From CAYMZZ01 sp044463125 (lineage in GTDB: Bacteria > Bacteroidota > Bacteroidia > Chitinophagales > Chitinophagaceae): a DNA stretch of 64,000 nucleotides. Shown one piece after another: positions 34,601 to 43,464 of this stretch (the first letter of the stretch is position 1; each line of letters opens with the position of its first letter). The position numbers and the translations under genes were made by a program. The notes under the pieces were generated by a model. That model had not been told where the DNA came from. It did not search any database and saw only the letters and a program-made list of their open reading frames with translations. The stretch lies in assembly GCA_044463125.1 (NCBI GenBank), contig JBIQMS010000006.1, forward strand, positions 80,596-144,595. Reading direction: 5' to 3'.

Positions 34601-34667
34601 GGGTGTTGATAACAATATCTATCCGCGTCCTCGCGTATTCACGCTGGGTTTGAGTCTTGATTTTTAA
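31662..34667 (+). CDS. susC: SusC/RagA-type TonB-dependent outer-membrane transporter (starch locus)
   Basis: 1,001 residues from ATG 31662, which follows ACGATTGCTT. Signal peptide (LVSFSQD), N-terminal carboxypeptidase-regulatory-like domain (VITGKVTDPRDGTALAGVTV), plug domain with IRIRGGASLNASNDPLIVIDGVPVE in two blocks and GSRASNGVIIITSKKG, then a 22-strand barrel ending LGLSLDF. It imports maltooligosaccharides with the SusD lid. Substrate is inferred from the adjacent GH13 and SusE/F genes. Followed after 21 nt by SusD. Confidence 0.95.
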   Translation: MSRKNMQKALVLVTMLFLSLVSFSQDRVITGKVTDPRDGTALAGVTVAAKGTNTGTQTDANGAFRISVGPNVTTLVITSVGYMIQEVDIQGKSSVDIALQVNNEALGEVVVIAYGTRKRGDLTGAVTSVSAKDFQQGNIPSSEQLLQGKVAGLQITSGGGSAGGGSRIRIRGGASLNASNDPLIVIDGVPVESNGIAGSGNLLNTINPDDIESMSVLKDAAATALYGSRASNGVIIITSKKGSRGKPRFNYNTQLVANVIGKKVDVLTADEIRKVITEDAIATGNNTYVNLLGDANTDWQDEIYQTAITNNHNLSISGSAANMPYRVSIGYLNQEGILRTDKFNRYSAGVNLSPKFFDNHLSVNLNLKASQTENQFADQGAIGSAVSFDPTQPVNGSKYGGYYEWLQQDGTAINLSTRNPVALLMLRDNTSRVRRLIGNVQLDYKLHFFPDLHIQANLGMDNSWGRGNDNIDSNSATNWRTGGRRVFYKQSKENWLADVSLYYEKEIKSIRSKVDVLVTHSFQDFITNVNNYPAFSYRAIADPNNPQKRDTIAGSEPPFPTDKPQYRLESYFGRLNYTFNDKYLLTASIRRDASSKFAPENRVGYFPSVAIAWKLKDEFFSRSRVISDLKLRASWGETGQQDGIAFYSYLPRYSAGTESAQYLFGDNYLSFLRPQAYDRDVRWESTQTINLGLDFSLWGNRVSGSVDVYKKNTTDLLSIIPIAAGSNFSIDLLTNVGSMENKGIEFVLNTTPVRNERVTWDFGFNVTYNKNEITKLLKVEDPNFTGIPVSGIAGGTGNTIGRLQVGYPMNVFYAYKQVYDGTTGRPIEGLYEDLNRDGKVDGDDFYFYKKPMPDVMLGINTQLAIERWTIGLSGHGLFGNYLFNNYFANAGVFRSIKNPINFIGNASRDFYTNTQFENNQYFSDYYIENASFFRLDNINIGFNAGKVLGPGTNLRVSANAQNVFVITKYRGLDPENASDSGVDNNIYPRPRVFTLGLSLDF

Positions 34668-34688
34668 TTGAATTAAACGATTGATGAT

Positions 34689-36299
34689 ATGAAAAGAAGT
34701 TTGCAAACAAAAATCGTTGGCGGTCTCCTGGTAATGCTTACACTGGCCTCCTGTGCCAAGAAGCTGGACCTGTTTCCGCAAAACGATCTGACTCCTGAAA
34801 AAGCATATTCAACACCAGAAGGATATAAAGCCGTTCTCGCCAAAATATATGGTACTCTTTCCATAACAGGGAACCGGGGACCAGCTGGCGACCCTGATAT
34901 TGGCGGAGGTTTGGATGAAGGCTCTCAGGTGGCTTTCATCAGAATGTTTTTCAATTGCCAGGAATTACCAACTGACGAGGCGGTTGTGTCCTGGAATGAC
35001 CAGACTATTCGCGACTTTCACGCCTTACGCTGGACAGCCAGTGATCCATTTTTACGTGGCATGTATGCTCGCCCGATCTACAATATCACCCTAATTAATG
35101 AGTACCTGCGTGAGGCTACCGATGAAAAGCTGGCCGAACGAAATATCACCGGAGCAGAAGCTGAGGATATCAAAAAGTCGAGGGCCGAAGCCCGCTGGCT
35201 TCGTGCATTTAATTACTGGGTGATGATGGATTTGTTTGGCAAATCGACCTTTATTACCGAAGAAAACCTGATCGGTACCGATCTGCCCGACGAAATATCG
35301 CGCACTGATTTATTCAATTATATTGAGGCAGAACTACTGGATATTGAATCGGAACTGGCTGCTGCCCGTACTTCCGTTTATGGAAGAGTGGATCAGGGTG
35401 CCGCCTGGGCATTGCTGGCACGCATGTATTTGAATGCTGCCGTTTACACGGGTACCGCACGCTATACTGAAGCGATAACGTATTCCAAAAAGGTTATTGA
35501 TGCCGGTTACCAGTTACAGCCCAGCTATTCTCGTCTCTTTATGGCTGATAATGACCAAATGGCGGGGGAGTTCATGTTTGCCATCAATTGCGATGGTCGC
35601 CGTACGCAAGCCTATGGCAATACCACGTTCTTTGTTCATGCAGCCGCTGGCGATGATCACAATGATTTTGGTGTAGCGGGTGGCTGGTATGGTTATCGCG
35701 CCACCAAAGGCCTCGCCGATTTGTTTGATGATCTTTCAGGAGCAACGGATAAGCGGGCGATGTTTACCACATCCGCCTTTGGTACCAGCCCTTCACAGAT
35801 TGTCATCAACGACATAACGGACTTCAACAATGGCCTGCACGTGGCAAAATACCGGAATGTTCGATTTGATGGAGCACCTACCTCCGATGCAACCCGCGAA
35901 TTTTCTGACGTAGATTTTCCGGTATTTCGTCTACCTGAAATGTATTTAATCTATGCTGAGTCCGTACTTAGGGGTGGAAGTGGAGGCGACCTGGCAACGG
36001 CTACCAATTACATCAACCTTATGCGGCAGCGAGCTTATGGCGGTAGCAGTGGCAATATCAGTTCAGCGCAACTGGATTTGCAATTTGTATTGGATGAGAG
36101 GGGCCGTGAGCTCTATTGGGAAGGACATAGAAGGACAGACCTGATTCGTTATGATCTGTTAACAACGGGTACTTATCTCTGGCCCTGGAAAGGTGGCGTG
36201 GCATCCGGAACTGCTGTTAACGACAGGTATAATATTTTCCCGATTCCAACGCCTAACCTGACCACTAATCCCAAGCTGACTCAGAATGAAGGATATTAA
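34689..36299 (+). CDS. susD: SusD-type glycan-binding lipoprotein (starch locus)
   Basis: 536 residues; lipobox LASC gives lipid Cys near residue 21, followed by AKKLDLFPQNDLTPEKAY, the usual SusD opening. TPR-type helices (RAEARWLRAFNYWVMMDLFG), ERGRELYWEGHRRTDLIRY and terminal LTQNEGY are canonical. The start follows AAACGATTGATG. It forms the lid on the upstream SusC and is probably translated from the same mRNA. Confidence 0.95.
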   Translation: MKRSLQTKIVGGLLVMLTLASCAKKLDLFPQNDLTPEKAYSTPEGYKAVLAKIYGTLSITGNRGPAGDPDIGGGLDEGSQVAFIRMFFNCQELPTDEAVVSWNDQTIRDFHALRWTASDPFLRGMYARPIYNITLINEYLREATDEKLAERNITGAEAEDIKKSRAEARWLRAFNYWVMMDLFGKSTFITEENLIGTDLPDEISRTDLFNYIEAELLDIESELAAARTSVYGRVDQGAAWALLARMYLNAAVYTGTARYTEAITYSKKVIDAGYQLQPSYSRLFMADNDQMAGEFMFAINCDGRRTQAYGNTTFFVHAAAGDDHNDFGVAGGWYGYRATKGLADLFDDLSGATDKRAMFTTSAFGTSPSQIVINDITDFNNGLHVAKYRNVRFDGAPTSDATREFSDVDFPVFRLPEMYLIYAESVLRGGSGGDLATATNYINLMRQRAYGGSSGNISSAQLDLQFVLDERGRELYWEGHRRTDLIRYDLLTTGTYLWPWKGGVASGTAVNDRYNIFPIPTPNLTTNPKLTQNEGY

Positions 36300-36318
36300 T
36301 CATCGAAAAATAATCGAT

Positions 36319-37152
36319 ATGAAAAGAATTGCCATATTATTAACCGCTTTCCTCGGCATCCTGCTTAGCGCATGCGAAAAGGATGAGAACAAAGTTTTTT
36401 TTGAAGGTGGCACGGAGCCGGTCTTAACTTCTTCAGCCAGTACTATCAGCCTGAGCTTTGCGAACGCGGATCAGGAGCTCATGCGTCTCAGTTGGACCAA
36501 TCCTAATTATCGCTTCAATACCGGCGTTAGCTCACAAGATGTGAATTATGTGGTTGAGATCGACGTAGCTGGCGCAAACTTTCAGAGCCCTAACAAGCAG
36601 TCGGTATCCATTAGTACCGATCTTTCGGTTGCATTTACGGTCGGTCAGTTTAATGACTACCTGTTGAATCAATTGGTGCTGCAGCCTGGTGTTACGCGCG
36701 ACATTGAGATCAGGGTAGTTGCCAGCCTCGGTAGCCTGGGTGCCGGAAGCCTTGCATCGAACACGCTTACCTATTCAGTTACACCCTACGCTATACCGCC
36801 TAAGGTACCGCCTCCGGCTTCGGGCACGCTTTATATTACGGGCAGTGCCACACCCGCCAACTGGATGACTGGTGGTGATCCGGAAGTAACGGCACAGAAA
36901 TTTACCAAACTCAGCGATACCGTATTTGAGCTCGCAAGCATTAATCTAACAGGCGACGGTTCGTACTTATTTGTACCGGTGTATGGTGATTGGGGTGCAA
37001 AATATGGCTTTATCGGCGGCGGTAATGAAAACAATGTAAACGGTGATGATTTCAAAGCTGATGGCGCCGATATGCTGGCACCTGCGGCATCGGGCGCTTA
37101 CAAGATTACGGTGGATTTCCAGCGTGGTAAGTTTACCGTAACCAAACTCTAA
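36319..37152 (+). CDS. susE: SusE-like outer-membrane starch-binding lipoprotein
   Basis: 277 residues from ATG 36319, giving signal MKRIAILLTAFLGILLSAC with lipid Cys19; a longer frame overlaps the susD end and lacks a signal. The N-terminal SusE domain (VLTSSASTISLSFANADQELMRLSWTNPNY, in pieces) is followed by a C-terminal module LYITGSATPANWMTGG ... YLFVPVYGDWGAKYGF typical of SusE/SusF starch-binding repeats. It is shorter than classical SusE, with one C-terminal module. It binds polysaccharide at the surface and aids capture. Confidence 0.85.
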   Translation: MKRIAILLTAFLGILLSACEKDENKVFFEGGTEPVLTSSASTISLSFANADQELMRLSWTNPNYRFNTGVSSQDVNYVVEIDVAGANFQSPNKQSVSISTDLSVAFTVGQFNDYLLNQLVLQPGVTRDIEIRVVASLGSLGAGSLASNTLTYSVTPYAIPPKVPPPASGTLYITGSATPANWMTGGDPEVTAQKFTKLSDTVFELASINLTGDGSYLFVPVYGDWGAKYGFIGGGNENNVNGDDFKADGADMLAPAASGAYKITVDFQRGKFTVTKL

Positions 37153-37171
37153 ACCCTTAAAGCAACCAAAC

Positions 37172-38947
37172 ATGCGCAGAATATTTAAACTAACGATGCT
37201 GATGGGAGCCCTGGTGCTGGGGTTCACGGCCTGCCAGAAAGTGGAGGACCTTCCTTTTTACAAAGAAGGAAATTCCGTTACACTTTCTGCCAGCTCTACT
37301 AACATAACTCCGGGTCCCGGTGATTCACTGAATACGGTAGTGAGCTTTAGCTGGACGGATCCCAACTATGCCACAGATACCACGAACTGGAAATTTATCC
37401 TGGAGATTGATTCTACCGGTCGCAATTTTGCGAAAGCCTTTACCCGCACGGTACTTGGGACGAATGAAATTGCACTTACGGGTAAAGAGTTGAATGCCGC
37501 TTTGCTCAATTATGGTTTCAACCTGGGCGAAGCTTATGAAATGGATGTGAGAGTTATCTCATCTTACTCCAACAACAATGAGCGCTACACTTCCAATACC
37601 GTGAAGATTTCGGTAACGCCTTACAATGATCCTTCTGTATTGACCAGCGATGCGAGTAATGTAAGCCTTAGCCTGGCCAATGCGGCTCAGCGCGCGCTTA
37701 CTTTCAGTTGGTCGCCATCATTTAATGGTTACAGTGGGGATGTGAGTTATGTGCTGCAATACGATTCAGCCACCCGCAATTTCAGCAACCTGAAGGAAGT
37801 GGATCTGGGTACCAACGTTTTCAGCCGCGATATGACCCAGGAGGAGATCAATAATTCCGCCATTGATGTGGGTATCCCCATGGGCAATAGCGGTTCGGTG
37901 GAGTATCGCCTGAAAGCTACTACCGCGCAAGGTGCGGTTTCGTACAGCAACGCAACTACGGTAGCCATACAGTCTTATGTATCGATCCTTCGCTTCTACC
38001 TTCCTGGTAGTTATCAGACAGCAACGGGGCAGGGCAACGACTGGTCGCCCGAAACAGCTCCAGAGTTGATTCGCGATTTGCGTCCGGGACTGCTCAACAA
38101 TATGTATTATATCTATATCTGGCTGCCGGCCGGTGCACAGTTCAAAGTGACCCAGGGTCGTAGCTGGGATGTGAACTATGGTGGCACAGGTGGAAACCTG
38201 CAGCAGAATAGCCCCGATAATTTTAGTGTAGCTTCTGCGGGCTATTATCGCATCAGCATTGATAGAAATGCTTTGAAGTACGATATCCGCGAAGGCCGCA
38301 TGGGCTTTGTAGGTGGCGCTACCGGCGCCGGTTGGACTCCTCCCAATGTATTCCCCAATTACAGGGCTGGTTTGGCAGCCACCAATTTGTTTGTGGGACT
38401 TACCGATCTGAATACCGACCAGTGGAAGTTAATTGATAATGATTCCTGGAATGATGGCAGCAATACAGTAACGGAAACCCGCAGTTATGGAACGAATGGT
38501 GGAAGTGGCAGTACACTTGAGATCAACGGAGGTAATAATTTCCTTGCGCCACCCTCGGCCGGTCGCTACCGCGTAATATGGGATGGCCGAAATGTGGACA
38601 ATGTGAAATACGAAATGAGCCCTGCTACCGAAATGCGCCTGGTGGGCGATGGTATCGATGAGCCCGGCGTAAATGACTGGAGCCCGGAAACCTCGCCGCA
38701 GATGGCTTACCAGGGCTTTGGTGTATGGACCATCACATTGAACCTGAAAGCCGATAAGGATATCAAATTCCTGGCGGGCAATGCATGGGGCGCTTTCGAC
38801 TATGAAGATCGTAGTAATGGAAACAATGGCGTAGGCAACAACCGCGGCATTGGCTGGGATGGCGGCAACAACTTTAAAACACCCGCCGTTGCCGGCACCT
38901 ATACCATTACATTGAATGAGTACACGCAGACAATGAGAATAGATTAG
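37172..38947 (+). CDS. susF: SusE/SusF-like multi-module starch-binding lipoprotein
   Basis: 591 residues, lipobox FTAC (lipid Cys ~21). Two SusE-N-like beta domains occur in tandem (~25-145 and ~150-270; each with VxLSxxxxxxxLxFSWxPxF-type sequence), followed by two or three starch-binding modules with LPGSYQTATGQGNDWSPETAP and LVGDGIDEPGVNDWSPETSPQ. The repeated NDWSPE element marks the binding modules. It ends the starch operon; a 7-bp word array starts within 5 nt of its stop. Confidence 0.85.
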   Translation: MRRIFKLTMLMGALVLGFTACQKVEDLPFYKEGNSVTLSASSTNITPGPGDSLNTVVSFSWTDPNYATDTTNWKFILEIDSTGRNFAKAFTRTVLGTNEIALTGKELNAALLNYGFNLGEAYEMDVRVISSYSNNNERYTSNTVKISVTPYNDPSVLTSDASNVSLSLANAAQRALTFSWSPSFNGYSGDVSYVLQYDSATRNFSNLKEVDLGTNVFSRDMTQEEINNSAIDVGIPMGNSGSVEYRLKATTAQGAVSYSNATTVAIQSYVSILRFYLPGSYQTATGQGNDWSPETAPELIRDLRPGLLNNMYYIYIWLPAGAQFKVTQGRSWDVNYGGTGGNLQQNSPDNFSVASAGYYRISIDRNALKYDIREGRMGFVGGATGAGWTPPNVFPNYRAGLAATNLFVGLTDLNTDQWKLIDNDSWNDGSNTVTETRSYGTNGGSGSTLEINGGNNFLAPPSAGRYRVIWDGRNVDNVKYEMSPATEMRLVGDGIDEPGVNDWSPETSPQMAYQGFGVWTITLNLKADKDIKFLAGNAWGAFDYEDRSNGNNGVGNNRGIGWDGGNNFKTPAVAGTYTITLNEYTQTMRID

Positions 38948-38951
38948 GAAT

Positions 38952-39014
38952 CGTGAGGCGTGAGTTGTGAGGCGTGAGGCGTGAGTCGTGAGGCGTGAGG
39001 CGTGAGTCGTGAGA
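38952..39014. repeat. Nine 7-bp CGTGAGN words after susF
   Basis: Nine uninterrupted heptamers (CGTGAGG, CGTGAGT, one TGTGAGG, one CGTGAGA). Same family as 8818-8915. It is the first of three word elements filling the 302-bp gap 38948-39249. Confidence 0.9.
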
Positions 39015-39029
39015 TAGCGGACCTTTGCG

Positions 39030-39145
39030 TTGCGATCTTTGCGAATTCTTTGCGTTCGTTGCGGTAGAACTTTTCATACTTTGAAGATGCTTACAATCAA
39101 AGAGGTTTTACCGCAACGAACGCAAAGAAATCGCAAAGACCGCAA
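39030..39145. terminator. 37-bp inverted repeat with CTTTGCG words in convergent gap
   Basis: 39030-39066 and 39109-39145 are reverse complements with two mismatches; loop 42 nt; the right arm is followed by six T on the plus strand. It can terminate transcription from susF, and its complement could stop lacI transcription. Confidence 0.7.
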
Positions 39146-39201
39146 TTTTTTATTTGTCTAATTCCCAACTAAAGGCCATACTTTTCGTAAGCCTCCGACG
39201 A

Positions 39202-39247
39202 TTCAACAATTCAACGATTCAACAATTCAACGATTCAACAATTCAAC
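39202..39247. repeat. 8-bp TTCAACRA array left of lacI
   Basis: Five full and one partial octamers alternating TTCAACAA and TTCAACGA, ending 3 nt before the minus-strand lacI stop. The same array, same orientation, lies on the other side of lacI at 40367-40422. Confidence 0.9.
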
Positions 39248-39249
39248 AT

Positions 39250-40074
39250 CTACATGCTTTTTCCTTCCACCAGCCTCACCGGCACTATCAGCGTCCTTGA
39301 AAAGGTTTTACCATTCAAGTAGTCCATCAAACGGGTAATGGCCAGTTCGCCCAGGGCCGCGCCGCTGGTCTCCACATAAGTAATTACAGGATTATACAGG
39401 GCGGGAAGAAATCCGTTGCTGATAGCGATTACAGAAACCTGTCGGGGTATTGCTATTTGCAGTTCCTGCAAGGCCGACATCACACCCATCAGCAGTTCGT
39501 CACTCATGGCAAAAACGGTATCAAATCCCCGGCTTTTGTACAACTCTTCGGTAATTTTTTTGGCTTCAAGTGTATCCAGGCAATCGTGAATGCTGAGAGT
39601 TATTCCAGCTTCTTGAATAACATCAGTAAATGCCTGTTTTCGCTTGCGGGTAATGGACATTTGCGGGTTACCAAAAATTGCCAGGACATGTTGGCGTCCC
39701 TTTTCCAGGATATGCCCGGCCGCCAGCCGCGCAGCGCCCTCATCATCCATGCAAACTTTATTATACTGATCTGCTTCAGGTATCTTGTCGAGAAAAACAA
39801 CAGATATTTTGGCTTCTTTTTCAACGGCCGCAATCACGCTTTCATAAAACCAGTTGGATATAGTGGGCACAATCAACCCGAAAAGTTTGCTGCTGTTGGT
39901 ACGCAGGCCGATGGCATAGGCATTGGGCTCATACTCCAGTTGATCGGCCAGTTCACGCACTTTTTGCTTCGTTTCTTTTGCTATATCCGGATGATTTTTC
40001 AGAGCCCGTGAAACAGTTGATACACTCAATTTTAGCTGTTCCGATATCTGTTTCAATGTCGTTTTAGACGGCAT
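39250..40074 (-). CDS. LacI-family regulator with internal ~55-residue deletion
   Basis: 274 residues. The N-terminal HTH (TLKQISEQLKLSVSTVSRALKNHPDI) and C-terminal part are intact. Compared with the full-length paralogue at 61613, the sequence jumps from AVEKEAK (residue 89) directly to ISVVFLDK; about 55 residues of the first effector-binding subdomain are missing, in frame. This removes core strands and helices of the sugar pocket. The protein may bind DNA without responding to sugar, or be non-functional. It is divergent from a SusC gene that itself carries a nonsense codon, so the locus looks to be decaying. Confidence 0.85.
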   Translation of the reverse strand: MPSKTTLKQISEQLKLSVSTVSRALKNHPDIAKETKQKVRELADQLEYEPNAYAIGLRTNSSKLFGLIVPTISNWFYESVIAAVEKEAKISVVFLDKIPEADQYNKVCMDDEGAARLAAGHILEKGRQHVLAIFGNPQMSITRKRKQAFTDVIQEAGITLSIHDCLDTLEAKKITEELYKSRGFDTVFAMSDELLMGVMSALQELQIAIPRQVSVIAISNGFLPALYNPVITYVETSGAALGELAITRLMDYLNGKTFSRTLIVPVRLVEGKSM

Positions 40075-40112
40075 GGCAATCTTTTTTTAAAAGTTATCCC
40101 CCGAAAATATTA

Positions 40113-40135
40113 TCGCAATCGTTTGCGAAAACGAT
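40113..40135. promoter_or_regulatory. LacI-type operator between lacI and susC
   Basis: TCGCAATCGTTTGCGA (40113-40128) is palindromic around a central CG with one mismatch, the usual form of LacI-family sites. An overlapping palindrome ATCGTTTGCGAAAACGAT runs to 40135. It lies 38 bp before the lacI start, suited to autoregulation and control of susC. Confidence 0.6.
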
Positions 40136-40366
40136 GCAGCGATGAAAGGCCGATTCAGGTGATTTTTATAAAGTTCTGAAAAATAACTTTATAGAGAAAA
40201 TCGTGAGTAGTGAATCGTGAGGCGTGAGTAGACAGTAGGAAGTAGAAAGTAGGAGACAGGAAATAGTAGGTAGGATAGTGCAAAATGATATTCGGGACGG
40301 GAGTTATGATGTGCAACTTAGTCTGATGCTTTCATCTTTTTAGTCTCAACTTTTAACCCTTTAGGG

Positions 40367-40422
40367 TTCAACAGTTCAACAATTCAACAGTTCAACGATT
40401 CAACGATTCAACGATTCAACAA
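40367..40422. repeat. 8-bp TTCAACRR array before susC
   Basis: Seven contiguous octamers (TTCAACAG, TTCAACAA, TTCAACGA). They end 31 nt before the susC start codon, so they would lie in the leader if transcription begins upstream. Confidence 0.9.
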
Positions 40423-40453
40423 CTGAAGCTATCCATAACCTAAACCATTGCTT

Positions 40454-43438
40454 ATGTCAAGTAAACGATTGCTGCAGGTAATCTTGTTGCAGGTTTGCCT
40501 GTGTTTTTGCGTACAGGGCTTTACGCAGGAACGCGTGGTAACCGGCAAGGTTACTGACTCTAAAGACGGTACGCCGGTGGTGGGCGCATCCGTACAACCC
40601 AAAGGTTCTACCACAGGTACTTCCACCGACGCAGAAGGTAATTTTCGGATTTCTGTTCCGGCTGGTGTAAATACACTGGTTATTACTTCTGTTGAATTTG
40701 AAACGATGGAAGCGGACATCGCCAACAAAACAAATGTTGAAGTAAGCCTTACCGCACTTACAGGAGGTCTGAGCGAAGTGGTGATCATCGGTTATGGTTC
40801 CGCGAAGAAAAAAGACCTGACCGGCTCTGTGGTGTCGTTGAAAGCAAAAGACTTTAACCAGGGTGTGGTCAATTCTCCTGACCAGTTATTCCAAAACAAG
40901 ATTCCGGGATTGGAGGTAACGAATACCAGCGGACAGCCCGGTGTTGCTACCACCGTGCAGATTCGTGGTAGCTCCTCCATTCGTAGCAGTAATAACCCGC
41001 TTTATGTGGTGGATGGTGTACCGCTCGATGGACGTACCGCCCGCCCCAACCTGGGTAATACTTTTGGTTCTACCCCCAATGCCAACCCGCTGCTCTTCAT
41101 CAACCCTGCAGATATTGCGCAGGTGGATGTATTGAAAGATGCCTCCTCCGCGGCCATCTATGGTTCCCGTGGTGCCAATGGTGTAATCATGATTACCACC
41201 AAAAAGGCCAATGGCGGACCCATGAAAGTGGATGTGGGTGCCAGTTGGAGCGCTTTCGCTGGTTATATGAAGAAATTTGAGGTGATGGATGCGGGTGAAT
41301 ACCGCGCTGCCCTTCGTCAGTTCAATCTGCCTACCAGCCTCGATGGTGGCGCTGATGTGGATGCTCTTAAGGAAATCACTAATTCTGATATTTCGCAGAA
41401 CTACAATATCTCCCTGAGCGGTGGAAATGAAACCGGCCGCTATCGCGCTTCCTTCCTCGGTTCGCGCAACCAGGGTTTCATGAAAAAATCTTTTCTTGAT
41501 AAATACATCGCCTCTTTCAATGGTGGTGGTAAGTTCTTCGATCGCAAATTGTCAATCGACTTTGGATTGATCGCCGGTAATTTCAGCGAAGACCTTACCA
41601 GTGTTTCCAACACCGCTGGTTCTACGGGTAATATCATCTCCTCGGCCCTTAGCTGGAACCCCACACAGCCGCTAAAGGGTAGCAATGGTCTTTATGTATT
41701 TCCTACCAATGGTTCGGGTAACCCCCTGGCATTTAACGATGCATTCTGGGACGAGAGCAGCGTGGATTTCTTCCTCGGAAATATTTCCGCGAGTTATAAA
41801 ATTCTGGATAACCTGGAATACAAGTTCCTGTATGGTATCAACAGCCAAAAGGGTAATCGCCAGTTGAGCATTGAAGGTTGGTTGCAGGGTTTTCCCGGTC
41901 TTTCGGGACAGGGTCAGGCTGGTGTTCTGAACGCCAATCTTACTTCAAGTCTTTTTACACATACACTCAGCTACAATGCTAATCTTTCCAGCAACCTAAC
42001 CCTGAACGCGGTGGCAGGTTATGAATATTTCAAAACCGATTTCTCCGGCGATGGTGTTACCGCCAGCGGGTTCAATACCAACCTCAGTCAAACCAACCGC
42101 ATTCCCATTCGCTATACAACTGTGATGCAGAATGCGCTGAACCAGGATCCTGTGTTTGCTTTTGCTGATCCTACAGCGGAACTGTAATCCTATTTCGCAC
42201 GTGGTACTTTCAATTACCTCGACCGCTATCTGCTTACGGCCACCTTCCGCGTAGATGGTTCCAGCAAATTTGGTGAGAATAACAAGTATGGCTATTTCCC
42301 TGCCGTTGGCGCTAAATGGGTACTTAGCAAAGAAAACTTCCTGAGTGGTAGCGGATTTAATGATCTGTCGCTGCGGGCATCATGGGGTTTAACCGGTAAC
42401 CAGGAGTTTCCTCCCGGCTCTTCGCTCGAACAGTTTAGCCTGAATGCTTATAACAACGCTCCCCAGGTAGTGAATGGTAACCCCAATCTGAAATGGGAAA
42501 CCACTCAGCAGATAAACTTTGGAGTGGACTTCGCATTTGGGCAGGGTCGTTATTTTGGTTCAATAGATTATTACAACCGCAATACCAAAGACATTCTTTT
42601 CCAAACCAATGCCATTCAACCGGCACCTTCTTCTGTTTCCTTCGTAAACCTGCCGGATGCTAACCTGGTAAATTCCGGTTTCGAAGTGGCATTAGGCGCC
42701 AACCTGGTAAGCAAACCCAATCTTACCTGGGATGTGAATGTGAACTATGCTTACAACAAAAACAAGATTAAGAACTTCACTGATCCCAATACAGGGCTTC
42801 CCCTGTTGGTGCAAACCGGTACCATCAATGGTCAGGGTGTGAGCGGTACTTTGGCGCAGGTGTTGGCCAATAACCAAACCGTGAATGTTTTCTACCTGAA
42901 ACCTTTCCTCGGTTTTGATGGAAGTGGCAATCAGCAAATTGGGCCTGATCCTGCCTTCGCAGGAAACCCCAACCCCACATCGCTGGCGGGCTTCAGTTCT
43001 TCGATTCGTTATAAGAAGTTCACCTTCGACCTGAATATGGGTGGCGCTTTTGGTTATGTTATTTACAACAACACGGCTACCTCTGTGACCAATATTTCTG
43101 GCCTTGCACAGGGAAGGAATGCTGATAAAGCCGCTGTGGCCAGTGGTGAAGGCGTATCCAGTGGTGTGGGTGCATCCACCCGCTTTTTGGAAAAAGGCGA
43201 CTATTTTAAACTCCGTAACCTGACCGTACGTTATGATCTCGGCCGGGTAGGTGAATACATCAACAATGTGACGGTATACCTTACAGGAACCAACCTGCTG
43301 GTGTTTACAAAGTTCACAGGGTTTGATCCGGAAGTGAATATCGATAAATCGAGCAACAATTATCCTTCCCGTTCGATAGAGTATGTACCCTATCCCACGC
43401 CAAGGGTGATTACGCTGGGTGTGAACTTTTCACTTTAA
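40454..43438 (+). pseudogene. SusC/RagA-type transporter interrupted by one in-frame TAA
   Basis: Read from ATG 40454, the frame encodes a complete SusC: signal peptide, carboxypeptidase-like domain (VVTGKVTDSKDGTPVVGASV), plug (NPLYVVDGVPLDG, GSRGANGVIMITTKKA) and barrel ending VITLGVNFSL. A single TAA at 42185-42187 (codon 578) breaks it; the codons after it continue in the same frame with normal SusC barrel sequence (SYFARGTFNYLDRYLL). At this position family members usually carry Gln, so CAA to TAA is the simplest explanation. It is a recent pseudogene, a read-through gene or a sequencing error. The truncated product would lack most of the barrel. The next gene, SusD, is intact. Confidence 0.88.
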
Positions 43439-43464
43439 TTCGACCACATTAAAAAGCTTATCAT

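Larger units (their letters stand above)
40075..40453. other. Divergent lacI-susC control region
   Basis: The 379-bp gap contains, from left: a possible lacI -7 box TATTTTCG (minus strand, 40110-40103); the LacI-type operator at 40113-40135; a weak plus-strand box TAACTTTA (40184-40191); four CGTGAGN words (40201-40228) followed by AGTAGG words to about 40275; and the TTCAACRA array (40367-40422). No good plus-strand promoter close to susC was found. Confidence 0.5.

Noticed and set aside
42185..42187. Reassigned TAA codon
   Set aside because: Other genes here (for example 6513, 14507, 21884) end normally at TAA, so a code change is not supported.
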